The notes: a model not told the origin generated them from the letters alone. DNA of 64,000 bases from Candidatus Methanoperedens nitratireducens (GCA_020724545.1 DYGR01000010.1:1-64000), one strand, 5' to 3'; counted from the stretch's first letter, positions 49,417 through 58,118 are shown. Program-made: numbers and translations.

Positions 49417-49872
49417 ATGGGATCTATCTTTGCTGAAATTGAAGAGAAATTGCCCATCCAGCAGGTCGTGGGCGATGCGGTGAGAAGCCTTCAAGACGGC
49501 GGTGGCAGTCAGGATCCTGTAATTGAGCGGCTGGATAAGATCATTGTATTGCTTGGCAGGCTGGCATTTCAGCCTGATTATGCCCAACTCCTGCCAAAAG
49601 TGTATAATATCAACATCCAGCTATCCAATAATGAAGTCCCTCTGGGGATGATGAGGCAGGCCAATAGTGTTACTTTCTTGAAAACTGAAGTTGATCTGCA
49701 GATCAAGATAGCAGTCATTATCAATAACGCTGAGGTAGTGATGACTGAATGGAAGAGGATTCCCGCAGGCAGGGATACGAAGATCGATGGTATAACGATT
49801 GCTGAAATCTATTACAGCAATGGGGCTGTGACAGGCGGAACACAGGTTGAGGTTTTAGCCGTATGGATTTGA
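49417..49872 (+). CDS. Putative structural protein, related in layout to the previous gene
   Basis: 151 residues. Amphipathic helices (VVGDAVRSLQDGGG, PVIERLDKIIVLLGRLAF) then a beta domain (DLQIKIAVIINNAEVVMTEW, AEIYYSNGAVTGGTQVEVLA). Ten bases after the previous stop. The C-terminal beta domain ends at the last residue, as in particle-surface proteins. Not recognised. Confidence 0.55.
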   Translation: MGSIFAEIEEKLPIQQVVGDAVRSLQDGGGSQDPVIERLDKIIVLLGRLAFQPDYAQLLPKVYNINIQLSNNEVPLGMMRQANSVTFLKTEVDLQIKIAVIINNAEVVMTEWKRIPAGRDTKIDGITIAEIYYSNGAVTGGTQVEVLAVWI

Positions 49873-49909
49873 GGTTGGAACATGCATATACAGGAAGGAG
49901 GAATAGATA

Positions 49910-50866
49910 ATGCCTTTTTCAAGCGGTGCTAAGAGGCTCTGGGAGATCATTGATGAAATAGCCGATGGCCTGATAGCCACACCAGGAGGCTTCTGGACTA
50001 ATGGAGACGCTACATGGAATACTTCAGATAAGACCGCAAATAATGCGAGAAGGTGTCTGCGTTATCTGAATGGCACTGAGGAGCTTTATGTGGCCTTAGA
50101 GCAGATCAACCAGACAAACGGGATAAACTATTACTATACTGGCTCAGTCTGGTATTATGGTAAGGGACTGCGGATAGTATTCAGTGCATCGTGGGATTAT
50201 ACAGGTCATACCTACCCATCGAGCAATCAATCAACAATTATACCTTTTGAGGGACGTTACAATGGCGGCGTGGTTGCAGATATGGCAACCCTGTTGGTAA
50301 CATATTACCTCTGGTTTGAGTCCAATGGTTTTGTCCTGATGGGCAAACCAGAACCCAATTCAACAGATGGTGAACAGGCTAGTTTTCTGGCTGTAGTAGA
50401 GAGAAATCCGGCCAAGGAGTATTCAGACGGTTATACTAATTTTTATGCTATGGCTCTGCAAAACAGAAACAATCTGTATGATGGGGCAGATGGTGTCACT
50501 TCAATAAACAGGTTTAGGGGTATATTAAGACCTTTTGCATATCAGTACCCTGATACAGCAACCCGTTTAGGGGGGTTTGGCGTAAACGGGAACGGGATAA
50601 GTTTTGTACCAACACCTACTTATTATGCCTTCAAGAGCAGTGGCAATGGTAAAGTGTATTATGTCGAGCCGATTATTCACAATGTTTCAGATCAGCTAAC
50701 CCCGATCTTTCAGGGAGAATTGTGGTTTCCCTGGTCTGAGACCGTGGGACTGATAGACGGTGATGTTGTAGCTGTCGAAGGGGAGACTAAAAAGTTCCTG
50801 ATGAAAGCTCTTGATAGCCCCGATAGCGTAAACAGGATCAATTATGCAATAAAATATGTCGCTTAA
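49910..50866 (+). CDS. Putative surface/receptor-binding structural protein
   Basis: 318 residues, the largest of the module, rich in Tyr, Trp, Asn and Gly and without cysteine-based sites or signal peptide. WEIIDEIADGLIATPGGFW at the start, then YYYTGSVWYYGKGLRIVFSA and the block SNGFVLMGKPEPN, which is shared with the next gene (SAGFALMGKCYPN). Aromatic, beta-rich character fits a spike, tail-tip or adhesion protein. AAGGAGGAATAG is upstream. Confidence 0.6.
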   Translation: MPFSSGAKRLWEIIDEIADGLIATPGGFWTNGDATWNTSDKTANNARRCLRYLNGTEELYVALEQINQTNGINYYYTGSVWYYGKGLRIVFSASWDYTGHTYPSSNQSTIIPFEGRYNGGVVADMATLLVTYYLWFESNGFVLMGKPEPNSTDGEQASFLAVVERNPAKEYSDGYTNFYAMALQNRNNLYDGADGVTSINRFRGILRPFAYQYPDTATRLGGFGVNGNGISFVPTPTYYAFKSSGNGKVYYVEPIIHNVSDQLTPIFQGELWFPWSETVGLIDGDVVAVEGETKKFLMKALDSPDSVNRINYAIKYVA

Positions 50867-50868
50867 CC

Positions 50869-51699
50869 ATGCCAGTATTATTCGGGAGCTACACTGTCGG
50901 TACTGGATTTGTTGACGGTAGTTCACACCCTTTTGGGCTTGAGCTTTGGGTAAAGACAACAACAGCGATAGCAACAAGCATAGACGTGAGCACTACCTAT
51001 GTAGACCAGGACGGCAACCCTCCTGAAGTTACGACTGTAACTACAAGCATCCCGGCAAGCACACCAACAGGCACGTATATCAGAGTTGCACTGAATGCAG
51101 GGGATTATGCTGTTCGCGATGTAACTGACGTTACAGTTGTGGATGGCACATCGGGGAATGCATTTGAATTGGTCAGCAAAGCAGATGGTTATTATGGGAA
51201 GCCATTTGGTTTGGCTGCTAGAATCTGGGACTCTTTCAGCCCTGAGACTTTGAGCGGGATTGAGCATACAGGTGACAGCTATGCTCTTGAAGGAAATCCC
51301 TGGTTTGCCTGGACGGGTGATGCTCTCAGTGGCAGGGAGATATCAGGCGATGATTTCCCTCTGACTGGTGGAATATACGGTAATATCATTGCAGGCTACT
51401 TGAGACTTCCAAGCGGGGTGATTATCTCTACCGGCTTTAGAATCATTATCAAGAACAGTGCTGGGTTTGCTCTGATGGGTAAATGCTATCCAAACGGAGT
51501 TTACCAGATCACCCTTGATCTACAGAGATATGACAGGTCCTATCTGCTTGTAGGAAGCTCTGCAATTGAGCTATATGGTCAGTATGGTACAATGTATATT
51601 GATGGCTTCGTTACACAGTTGGGATCCAAGGATATGTACTTCCTGCCCGATCAGGAGGCGCATAGTATTGGGTTTAAAAAGAAAAGATTATTTGCCTGA
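50869..51699 (+). CDS. Putative surface protein with shared FxLMGK block
   Basis: 276 residues, starting two bases after the previous stop. First half is Thr/Val-rich (IDVSTTYVDQDG, TTVTTSIPASTPTGTYIRVA), like an Ig or beta-sandwich domain; second half holds IIIKNSAGFALMGKCYPNG, related to the preceding protein. The C-terminus is basic (GFKKKRLFA). Probably part of the same surface structure. Confidence 0.55.
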   Translation: MPVLFGSYTVGTGFVDGSSHPFGLELWVKTTTAIATSIDVSTTYVDQDGNPPEVTTVTTSIPASTPTGTYIRVALNAGDYAVRDVTDVTVVDGTSGNAFELVSKADGYYGKPFGLAARIWDSFSPETLSGIEHTGDSYALEGNPWFAWTGDALSGREISGDDFPLTGGIYGNIIAGYLRLPSGVIISTGFRIIIKNSAGFALMGKCYPNGVYQITLDLQRYDRSYLLVGSSAIELYGQYGTMYIDGFVTQLGSKDMYFLPDQEAHSIGFKKKRLFA

Positions 51700-51719
51700 A
51701 TGAAAGGAACTGGATCGGT

Positions 51720-51944
51720 ATGGGAAGAAAAAAGAGACTGAAAAAAAGGCTCAATGGGCTTAGAAAGCAGAGAGATATCCACCTGGACAAACAGGAACAG
51801 ACAACAGACGAACATTTAAAAAAAGATTATTATCCTAAAGAGATAGGAAAATTTGACAGAGATATTGATGAAACTCAGAGATTGCTCAACAGGAAGAAAA
51901 AGAGAAAGTCCTCTGATGATGAAATCGTGATAGTCTACTGGTGA
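51720..51944 (+). CDS. Small basic coiled-coil protein
   Basis: 74 residues, over a third Lys/Arg, with a long amphipathic helix (RLKKRLNGLRKQRDIHLDKQ; EIGKFDRDIDETQRLLNRKK). Likely a coiled-coil, perhaps a nucleic-acid or scaffold-binding protein. Last rightward gene of the module; its stop abuts the end of the convergent nucleotidyltransferase gene. Confidence 0.55.
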   Translation: MGRKKRLKKRLNGLRKQRDIHLDKQEQTTDEHLKKDYYPKEIGKFDRDIDETQRLLNRKKKRKSSDDEIVIVYW

Positions 51945-52910
51945 TCATTCAGGATGGGTTTCAAGATATATTTCAACAAGTTTTTCATCCGCATCTTTTA
52001 CGTAGGCATATACTGAACTCAGAAGCTCTTTGAGCATGCTTTTTGTCATCCTCTTAATTCCCTCAGGTATTTCTGTTCTTTCCGTTTCATTCATATCTTT
52101 CTCATCAAGCTGCAGGTCGCGCACTATTCTGTACAGCTTATGGATCTGCTCAAAATCGCCTTTATAATAACTCTTGAACTCTTCAGACAGGGGCGGCATA
52201 TCTTTATCGTAAAGCTGTTTGATATAATAAGCGCGCCTCAAACGCCGCATAGTATAAAGAAAAATCCTGGCTTTGCCCTCATCATCAGGTTTATGCCCTC
52301 TCACTGCTATTTTAAGATACCGCAGCCGTTTTATGCATTCGTCTATTTCAGCGAGAAGAGCGATATCATTCACCTTTTTACTGAGAAGCTGCTTCTGAAG
52401 GTCTGCGCCGATCAGAGGGATACCCTGTCTGAGGACGGTTAACAGATATGCAGGTTCTAACTCGAGCTGTTTATTAGCCTGCTTTAAAGTGAAATATTCA
52501 AGCTGGATATTGTACTTTTCCATTTCAGCTTTAAGATCCTTTTCGATCTTATCCTGGGTAATGAGTAACAGGTCATAATCAGAATCTTCCCTGTAATCTC
52601 CTCTCACCCTGCTGCCGTGAAGATAGAGGCCCTTAACCGTATGCATGTATGGGTTCAGTGCATCAACTACATGCTCCAGGACAGGATATTTCTCTATGAC
52701 TTCCAGGTCCACAGGCTTCTCGACTGGCTCGAAATACCTGCAGCCGTCACAATACAAACCAACTCTGCGCCATTCGGTTTTAGCCTGTGCTGGATGGTCC
52801 TTCACGTACACGGCCCTGAGATAATAGCCATCACATTTCGGACAGGGGATTTTTATTCTGCTAGTATGTCCTCTGCCCTGCTGCCTTCGTATTCCAATCT
52901 GCAGGCTCAT
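51945..52910 (-). CDS. Nucleotidyltransferase-domain protein with N-terminal zinc ribbon
   Basis: 321 residues. N-terminal CPKCDG and CDGCRYF pairs (about residues 23-56) make a zinc ribbon; then a Pol-beta-type nucleotidyltransferase core LHGSRVRGDYREDSDYDLLL (about 97-116) with the GS and DxD residues. The C-terminal 150 residues are helical, similar to HEPN-type partners. Could be an MNT antitoxin, tRNA-modifying or defence enzyme. TATA and a palindrome stand at its start, so the message is probably leaderless. Confidence 0.7.
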   Translation of the reverse strand: MSLQIGIRRQQGRGHTSRIKIPCPKCDGYYLRAVYVKDHPAQAKTEWRRVGLYCDGCRYFEPVEKPVDLEVIEKYPVLEHVVDALNPYMHTVKGLYLHGSRVRGDYREDSDYDLLLITQDKIEKDLKAEMEKYNIQLEYFTLKQANKQLELEPAYLLTVLRQGIPLIGADLQKQLLSKKVNDIALLAEIDECIKRLRYLKIAVRGHKPDDEGKARIFLYTMRRLRRAYYIKQLYDKDMPPLSEEFKSYYKGDFEQIHKLYRIVRDLQLDEKDMNETERTEIPEGIKRMTKSMLKELLSSVYAYVKDADEKLVEIYLETHPE

Positions 52911-52930
52911 AATTCCAGAAACGCACGTTT

Positions 52931-52971
52931 TCTATATATAGTCTGTGCAAAGAGTATATTCCTTGCACAGA
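52931..52971 (-). promoter_or_regulatory. Promoter and palindrome upstream of the nucleotidyltransferase gene
   Basis: On the minus strand a TATATATAGA box (52931-52940) lies about 25 bases before the ATG at 52910. Directly behind it is the inverted repeat TCTGTGCAA-N12-TTGCACAGA (52942-52971). A second imperfect palindrome TAAAAAGGT-AG-ACCTTTTA follows at about 52978-52998. Confidence 0.55.
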
Positions 52972-53093
52972 GATGAATTAAAAAGGTAGACCTTTTAATA
53001 TCTCAAAAATAGCGTTAGTTTCAGTGATATATATCCATTACTTCATAATTTTTTTTATCTATATATACAATGATATTGACTGGTGATATTAAG

Positions 53094-53270
53094 GTGCCAA
53101 AAATCCAGTATGGTTCTGATGGGAAGTACTCGGTCACACTGTCAAAGGATATCGTGGAGGCAAAAGGCTGGAAGGCCGGGGGTAAAGTGGAGTTCGCCAT
53201 CGTAGACCAGAAGGAAGTTTTTGCACATCCAGGTGATATCGTGATTAGATACACCCCGCCGGTCAAATGA
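53094..53270 (+). CDS. AbrB-like small DNA-binding protein
   Basis: 58 residues from GTG at 53094 with GGTGAT upstream; the ATG at 53070 abuts a TATATATAC box and would probably lie before the transcript start. Core: YGSDGKYSVTLSKDIVEAKG, then WKAGGKVEFAIVDQKEVF, similar to swapped-hairpin regulators. Twelve bases before the serine recombinase gene, whose expression it may control. Confidence 0.55.
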   Translation: MPKIQYGSDGKYSVTLSKDIVEAKGWKAGGKVEFAIVDQKEVFAHPGDIVIRYTPPVK

Positions 53271-53282
53271 GCGGATACTGTC

Positions 53283-53816
53283 ATGCGCTCAGGATCCGGG
53301 TCGACTGCTGCTCGGACGGTGAATGTGAACTTGCCGGCAGGTGCAGGGTCTTCCAGGGGGGTTGTGGGGTATATGAGAGTCAGCACAGACGATCAGAACC
53401 CTCAACTGCAAAGAGATGCACTTGCTGCTGCAGGTATCAGTGAAATTTTCTCTGATGTAGAGAGCGGATCTTCTCCTGACAGGAAAGGATATCGTAAACT
53501 TATACAGGCGATCATGAACGGATTGATCAAGAAGGTAGCGGTCTGGAAGATGGACCGCCTTGGTCGGGATCCCAGGGAATTACTGGAATTCTTCTGGTTA
53601 TGCGATGAGTTCGGGGTTGTGGTAGAAAGCCTTACTGAAGGTTTTGTGGCAAATCGTACCAGGACTCCAGGGGATTTTTTGATATGGTGGATCTCTGTGG
53701 GGCTGTCTGTGTATGAGCTGCTCACGCTGAAGATGAGGCAGAGAGCAGGTATCGAGGCAGCCAGGGCAAAGGGAAAGCATCTGGGCAGACCAAGAAAAAA
53801 TCCAGGTCCCGACTAA
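53283..53816 (+). CDS. Serine recombinase (resolvase) without DNA-binding domain
   Basis: 177 residues from ATG 53283, or about 150 if GTG 53364 is used; the first 27 residues are unusual for the family. Catalytic serine in VVGYMRVSTDDQNPQLQRDA, and VAVWKMDRLGRDPRELLEF with the conserved arginines. It stops at GKHLGRPRKNPGPD, exactly where the C-terminal helix-turn-helix normally begins. May be truncated or depend on a partner for DNA binding. Confidence 0.82.
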   Translation: MRSGSGSTAARTVNVNLPAGAGSSRGVVGYMRVSTDDQNPQLQRDALAAAGISEIFSDVESGSSPDRKGYRKLIQAIMNGLIKKVAVWKMDRLGRDPRELLEFFWLCDEFGVVVESLTEGFVANRTRTPGDFLIWWISVGLSVYELLTLKMRQRAGIEAARAKGKHLGRPRKNPGPD

Positions 53817-53996
53817 AATAGGATATATTTTTCACGTTTGTACTTCGGTAAGCGTGGCCGTGGTAATGCACTGAGCTCCTGGAGGCCTGGCCAGGTATCA
53901 CCTTAAGTCTGCAGGTCTTATGCCCTTTCAGGTTGTGATTGTGCTCAGTATTACCATGGTACTCATGGTGATGATATGGCCACACAGGCCCCTTTA

Positions 53997-54071
53997 TGCT
54001 CCGATGGGGATTTGAACCCCAGTCGTCAGAGTGAGAGTCTGACATGATTGGCCGTGCTACACTATCGGAGC
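53997..54071 (-). tRNA. tRNA-Glu (CTC)
   Basis: On the minus strand: acceptor GCTCCGA/TCGGAGC, anticodon stem TCAGA/TCTGA around CTCTCAC (anticodon CTC), T loop TTCAAAT, discriminator A. It marks the right side of the accessory island; the 180 bases between it and the recombinase gene contain no gene. Confidence 0.93.
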
Positions 54072-54177
54072 GTGGTTATCTGAACGTAATTATATGGTTA
54101 TTAAAGTTTCGTTTGTGGTGTAGTACATTATATACTTATTTATTAAAATCGTTATTGGGGATTCTTTCGCGGCTATA

Positions 54178-54681
54178 CTACTTAATCACATCTACGAGTG
54201 CGACCCTCTCTAATACAAGTTCAGGGATTTTCTCATCGCCCACAGCTTCTATTTCTTCTTTAGTGATACCGAAGGCCTGCATGATTGCTTTTTTCTTGGA
54301 TTCATTATACTGAAGCACATGCCCGGGTTTTATTTCATTAAATAGTTCATCAAGTCCTGGTATTGCATGGTCTTCCCCGACTGCAACCAGGACAATGTTA
54401 TTCTCCCCCTTATGTACTCCAAGCCTAATCGCTCTACTTATCTGCCGCGTTCCTGAGGCATAGAGCATTATTTCTTTATCAAGATCGTTTGCTATATTTC
54501 TGCCTGTTTTGAATGAGTTTATTGCTTTTTCTACTGCGAACCTGATATGCTTCTCGCCTGCCAATTTATCGGCATCAAGCGCCTGTATGGTTATATTTAT
54601 CTCTTTACTTATTTTCTTGATCTTATGCAGGAATTCATCCAGATTATCTATAAATGCCGCTCCTTCGAGGATATGGATCAT
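54178..54681 (-). CDS. KEOPS complex subunit Cgi121
   Basis: 167 residues. ALDADKLAGEKHIRFAVEKA, the MLYASGTRQISRAIRLGVHK segment and VLERVALVDVIK match Cgi121, which binds tRNA for the KEOPS complex making t6A at position 37. Other KEOPS genes are not adjacent. It is followed upstream by the PP-loop gene on the same strand. Confidence 0.9.
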   Translation of the reverse strand: MIHILEGAAFIDNLDEFLHKIKKISKEINITIQALDADKLAGEKHIRFAVEKAINSFKTGRNIANDLDKEIMLYASGTRQISRAIRLGVHKGENNIVLVAVGEDHAIPGLDELFNEIKPGHVLQYNESKKKAIMQAFGITKEEIEAVGDEKIPELVLERVALVDVIK

Positions 54682-54704
54682 TGATTCTTAATTACTGCAC
54701 GTAT

Positions 54705-56585
54705 TTAAATAAATGAGCCAAACTTCACCACAGGACATGCCCGAATGCATTTTCCGCAGTGTGTACATCTCTCGTTGATTCTTGCCGTGCCATTGATGCT
54801 GATCGCACGCTCTTTACACTGGCCCACACATACCCCGCATCCTGTACATGATAGGATGCGCCATATAGTTTTTTCTGCAAGTTCGATTAATTGTCTTGTG
54901 TTTTTCTCATCCCTGCCTCTTGCCACCACTGTACCGCTCGCATATACATGCACATTTTCCTCCCCTCGCTGTGTAAGAATTACCCCATCAATGGAATTTG
55001 TAATTCCGATTACCCTGAGCAGTCCTGTCTCTGAAACCTCCGGGAGATTCAGGGACGTACCGAAGCTGCCTTCTGCTGTTATCCCGCCTGCTTTGCAAGG
55101 CCTGTAGCCCACTGTCATGGTAAAATGAACTGGTTTTTTCTCAGGTTTTGGGATAATATCAATACCCATCTTTTCTGCGATCGATCTTATCGACTTTGGA
55201 AGAACCTGCCAGCGCCAGAAGCCGTATGTTACCCATTCATCGGGTAATCCATTCCGGGCAGCATATTCCCTGAGGTATCTCTCAAGCTTCTCACTTAACT
55301 CATGGTGAACCTCTGCTAAGCGAGAAAAATCCGCCATGCTTGCTGAAGGACACAGCCAGCATCCGATCCTGTCAAAACCCTCCTCATATAAAGGATTATA
55401 TTTTGCTTTTTTCCAGAAAAGATATAACCACACATGCAATGCGGTCCAGTTCTGGATAGGGGTAGCCCCTATCTGGTTGCCCACCCACGGATTTCTCCAG
55501 ATGTGCTCGCTGTTGGCCCTTATTTCGCTTTCGTATTTTCTCTGTCCTATAAATGTAAGGCAACCATCCTCATAGTTATTCTCGATTAACTGCGCTATCG
55601 CCCCGAGTTTGCAGACCTTGCAGCACCATCTTGCCTCTACTGTGGGCGGTCCAAAATTATCTATTGATTGCCAGAATGAATCACCAGATGAATGAGATAC
55701 AAGAGGCAAAGAGAGCTCTTCTGCTGTCTGTTTTACATTATCTATAGTCTCCTGGAACTCAAGGCCCGTATCAGCAAAAAGTATATCGAACTGTGCAACT
55801 GCGTCGTGAACAAGAAGCAGAGTGGCAAGACTATCCTTTCCACCAGAGTATGAGACGCTTACCGGTCTGTTAGAGGTCTTGATCACGTTCTTTATGAAAC
55901 TATGCGCTTTTCCCTCAAATTTTTTCAATATATGCATATTTGCAGCCACAGCATCATCCCAGCTTTTCTCTCCCGGCTGGTGTTCCACAGGCACAGGTTT
56001 CCCGTTCCAGCGTGTTTTTACAGCAATGCCCTTTTCATGAGTGAGCATCCGCTCTGCGCTCATTCTTGCCCTGCCTGTTGCAATGACCTCTTTGTGTGGC
56101 GTAAGCACAATGACCTCATCACCCTCGATGATACTTATATCAGCATCATTAACTCCGGGTGCGAGCACTGAAGCCCCTTTTATAATAAAATCGACTGCCC
56201 CTTCATCCACGACTACCCATTTCATTCCCCCTGTAAGCAGCCTTGCTCCCTCAAGCCTTGGGATGAATACCCATCCCATTTTCTCAAGTTCAAAACGAAG
56301 TGAGCCCATGATTGCGCCATCAAAGACCACCTCATCCATCCTGTCCTCGTACGGTGCCTTGTTCAGGACTACAAGCTTACCTTCAGGAATTAATTTTATA
56401 CCGAACTGTTTCTCGGTAGTCCTGTTGATAAGATCAATATCGTACTTAAAAGCCGGTCTGATATCACCTGGCGGGGTTATCTCGATCTTACCTGTACTGG
56501 CTGTGCAGGCGCAGGTTCTCCCAAGTACGGGGAGGTTGCAGGAAGGACACCAGTAGAGTAATAGCTCGCCAAGGTAATGGGTCAT
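54705..56585 (-). CDS. PAPS-reductase-like PP-loop protein with PUA and ferredoxin domains
   Basis: 626 residues. Order: N-terminal zinc knuckle (CPSCNLPVLGRTCAC), PUA domain (about 130-190), PP-loop ATPase with SVSYSGGKDSLATLLL near 245, cysteines WCCKVCK and CWLCPSA, and a C-terminal 2[4Fe-4S] ferredoxin (CTGCGVCVGQC, CTHCGKCIRAC). Members of this archaeal family are annotated as PAPS reductases; PUA suggests an RNA or thiolation substrate instead. Complete. Confidence 0.85.
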   Translation of the reverse strand: MTHYLGELLLYWCPSCNLPVLGRTCACTASTGKIEITPPGDIRPAFKYDIDLINRTTEKQFGIKLIPEGKLVVLNKAPYEDRMDEVVFDGAIMGSLRFELEKMGWVFIPRLEGARLLTGGMKWVVVDEGAVDFIIKGASVLAPGVNDADISIIEGDEVIVLTPHKEVIATGRARMSAERMLTHEKGIAVKTRWNGKPVPVEHQPGEKSWDDAVAANMHILKKFEGKAHSFIKNVIKTSNRPVSVSYSGGKDSLATLLLVHDAVAQFDILFADTGLEFQETIDNVKQTAEELSLPLVSHSSGDSFWQSIDNFGPPTVEARWCCKVCKLGAIAQLIENNYEDGCLTFIGQRKYESEIRANSEHIWRNPWVGNQIGATPIQNWTALHVWLYLFWKKAKYNPLYEEGFDRIGCWLCPSASMADFSRLAEVHHELSEKLERYLREYAARNGLPDEWVTYGFWRWQVLPKSIRSIAEKMGIDIIPKPEKKPVHFTMTVGYRPCKAGGITAEGSFGTSLNLPEVSETGLLRVIGITNSIDGVILTQRGEENVHVYASGTVVARGRDEKNTRQLIELAEKTIWRILSCTGCGVCVGQCKERAISINGTARINERCTHCGKCIRACPVVKFGSFI

Positions 56586-56780
56586 TGTTCCCCCTTGGCG
56601 TTTATACTACTTATATAGTGCCATACAGATGAACCCCCTTCCGAAATTACTGAAAGCTATGCGCCCAACTACGGCAATATTTATGTTTATATAATTTAAA
56701 TACTGACAATTGCGATAATAATGTATAAAGTAAATAATAACTCAAACTGCTGACCCTGTTGAGATGAATGGCCTTGCTAG

Positions 56781-56972
56781 GAAATACCAATTATATCCGA
56801 AGAAGTGGCAAGTATCCTAGAAAGCGCTTCAAAGGTGGCACAGGTGGAAAGCTATGTTCCGTTAGCCCCTGAGAAAATATCCCTCGCCAAACTACCCTCC
56901 ACCAATCCCGAACTCTTTGGCCGTGAAAAAGAACTGAAGGGCAATTGTGACCTTTCAGTTAATAAATGGTAA
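56781..56972 (+). pseudogene. STAND/NB-ARC-type ATPase gene fragment
   Basis: Open frame without start: IISEEVASILESASKVAQVE and KISLAKLPSTNPELFGREKE, then a short unrelated end and a stop. LPxTxPELFGREKEL is the junction just before the P-loop in TPR/TIR-linked STAND ATPases. The ATPase itself is absent, so this is a relic. The rest of the gap 56586-57026 is AT-rich with no gene. Confidence 0.55.
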
Positions 56973-57026
56973 AGTTGATGACCGGACGTGCTACAGTTCT
57001 ATTCTCCCAGCCATTTCGTATCCTGA

Positions 57027-57479
57027 TTACCCGAACGGAGGTGATGAGAACAGGATAAAGTTCACAGGTTCATCTCCTACCTTCCTGAAGGAATAGGGAA
57101 CATCTGCAGGAACTATCAACAGAGTACCTGGCCCGATATCACTCTGTACACCGCCTATGTTTCCTGTTGCTCTGCCATCAAGAAAATAAAGAAAATGGTT
57201 CTGATCAGGATGCTGGTTAGAATCTATTTCATCAAATCTGAACAGTTGAACGCTACCTGTTGGTACTGCTGCAACCGTGGTAAATTCAGCCTGAAATCCA
57301 AATCTATTTTCAAATGGCTGCCTGTAGCGATCCTCCACATTGATCAGTTGCGGCTGTATCTCTCCTGTGTCAAGAGGTCTCGGGATAAGGTACCCTCCGA
57401 TAAGACCTGCGACAAGAAAGATCATCGCCATTGTAATAATAGCGCGTTTACTCATATTAACCATATTAACGAACCCCAA
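57027..57479 (-). CDS. Membrane-anchored cupin-domain protein
   Basis: 150 residues. A single N-terminal membrane segment (AIITMAMIFLVAGLIGGYLI) then a cupin barrel with NQHPDQNHFLYFLDGRATGN (His ligands) and GPGTLLIVPADVPYSFRKVG. The cupin would face the outside. Function unknown. An alternative start at MSKRA (seven or eight codons in) is equally likely. Confidence 0.75.
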   Translation of the reverse strand: MGFVNMVNMSKRAIITMAMIFLVAGLIGGYLIPRPLDTGEIQPQLINVEDRYRQPFENRFGFQAEFTTVAAVPTGSVQLFRFDEIDSNQHPDQNHFLYFLDGRATGNIGGVQSDIGPGTLLIVPADVPYSFRKVGDEPVNFILFSSPPFG

Positions 57480-57537
57480 TAATTGATATTGGAGTCCAGG
57501 TACATATACAATGCCATTATCCAGATCTCTGATTCTA

Positions 57538-57987
57538 TTAGCTACTCTGCGGCCTCAAGCTTAATCTCATCAGGTAGGCGTCTTCACCATCATTATAATA
57601 TCTCTTCAAAACCCTGACCTGGTAAAACCCGTGCCTCTCATAGAATCTTTTTGCTTTTATGTTACTCACGCGAACCTCAAGAATAACTTCAAAAGCCCCT
57701 CTCTGGCGGAGATTATTTATAATCTCTTCTAAAAGATTGCTGCCTATCCCTCGGTTCTGGTATTCAGGGAGTACAGCAAGGGAAAATATGCGCCCTGTCT
57801 TTCTTGAAGTCTGGAATCCCACAACGTAGCCCACGACTATACCATTGATTTCAGCTACCATAAAACCTTCAGAGCATGTCTCATAGAACTGCATATAGAG
57901 ATAGGGGTCATGCTCATTAAATATCCTTCTTTCTATATCGATAACCGATGGGAAATCAGAGGGCTGGAATTTTCTAATAAAGTTCAA
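57538..57987 (-). CDS. rimI: Ribosomal-protein/N-terminal alanine acetyltransferase (RimI-like)
   Basis: 149 residues, GNAT fold. Acetyl-CoA loop LPEYQNRGIGSNLLEEII (about residues 74-91), then ILEVRVSNIKAKRFYERHGF. In archaea this protein acetylates N-termini broadly. Divergent from truD with about 130 bases between starts. Confidence 0.9.
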   Translation of the reverse strand: MNFIRKFQPSDFPSVIDIERRIFNEHDPYLYMQFYETCSEGFMVAEINGIVVGYVVGFQTSRKTGRIFSLAVLPEYQNRGIGSNLLEEIINNLRQRGAFEVILEVRVSNIKAKRFYERHGFYQVRVLKRYYNDGEDAYLMRLSLRPQSS

Positions 57988-58118
57988 TCAGGTCACCATC
58001 CAATTATAATTTTGTTTATCAATCTGTTTAAGGCAAGTGATTTATCTTGGGGAACGACTATTTTAAACTATGATAGCGCCATTATACATACTTCACTCAT
58101 ATTACAGGAGTAATTATC

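Larger units (their letters stand above)
42086..53816. mobile_element. Accessory island, probable decayed provirus or integrative element
   Basis: Bounded by tRNA-His on the left and ending before tRNA-Glu. It contains a decayed tyrosine recombinase, an insertion sequence, a RelE/RelB-like pair, an AbrB regulator with operators, a second integrase stub, a run of virion-like genes, a nucleotidyltransferase and a serine recombinase. I could not find a repeated copy of the tRNA-His 3' end at the right side, so borders are approximate and the region may be composite. Confidence 0.5.

Noticed and set aside
46581-51944. Tailed-virus head/tail cassette
   Set aside because: No terminase, portal, prohead protease, tape measure or baseplate protein can be recognised.
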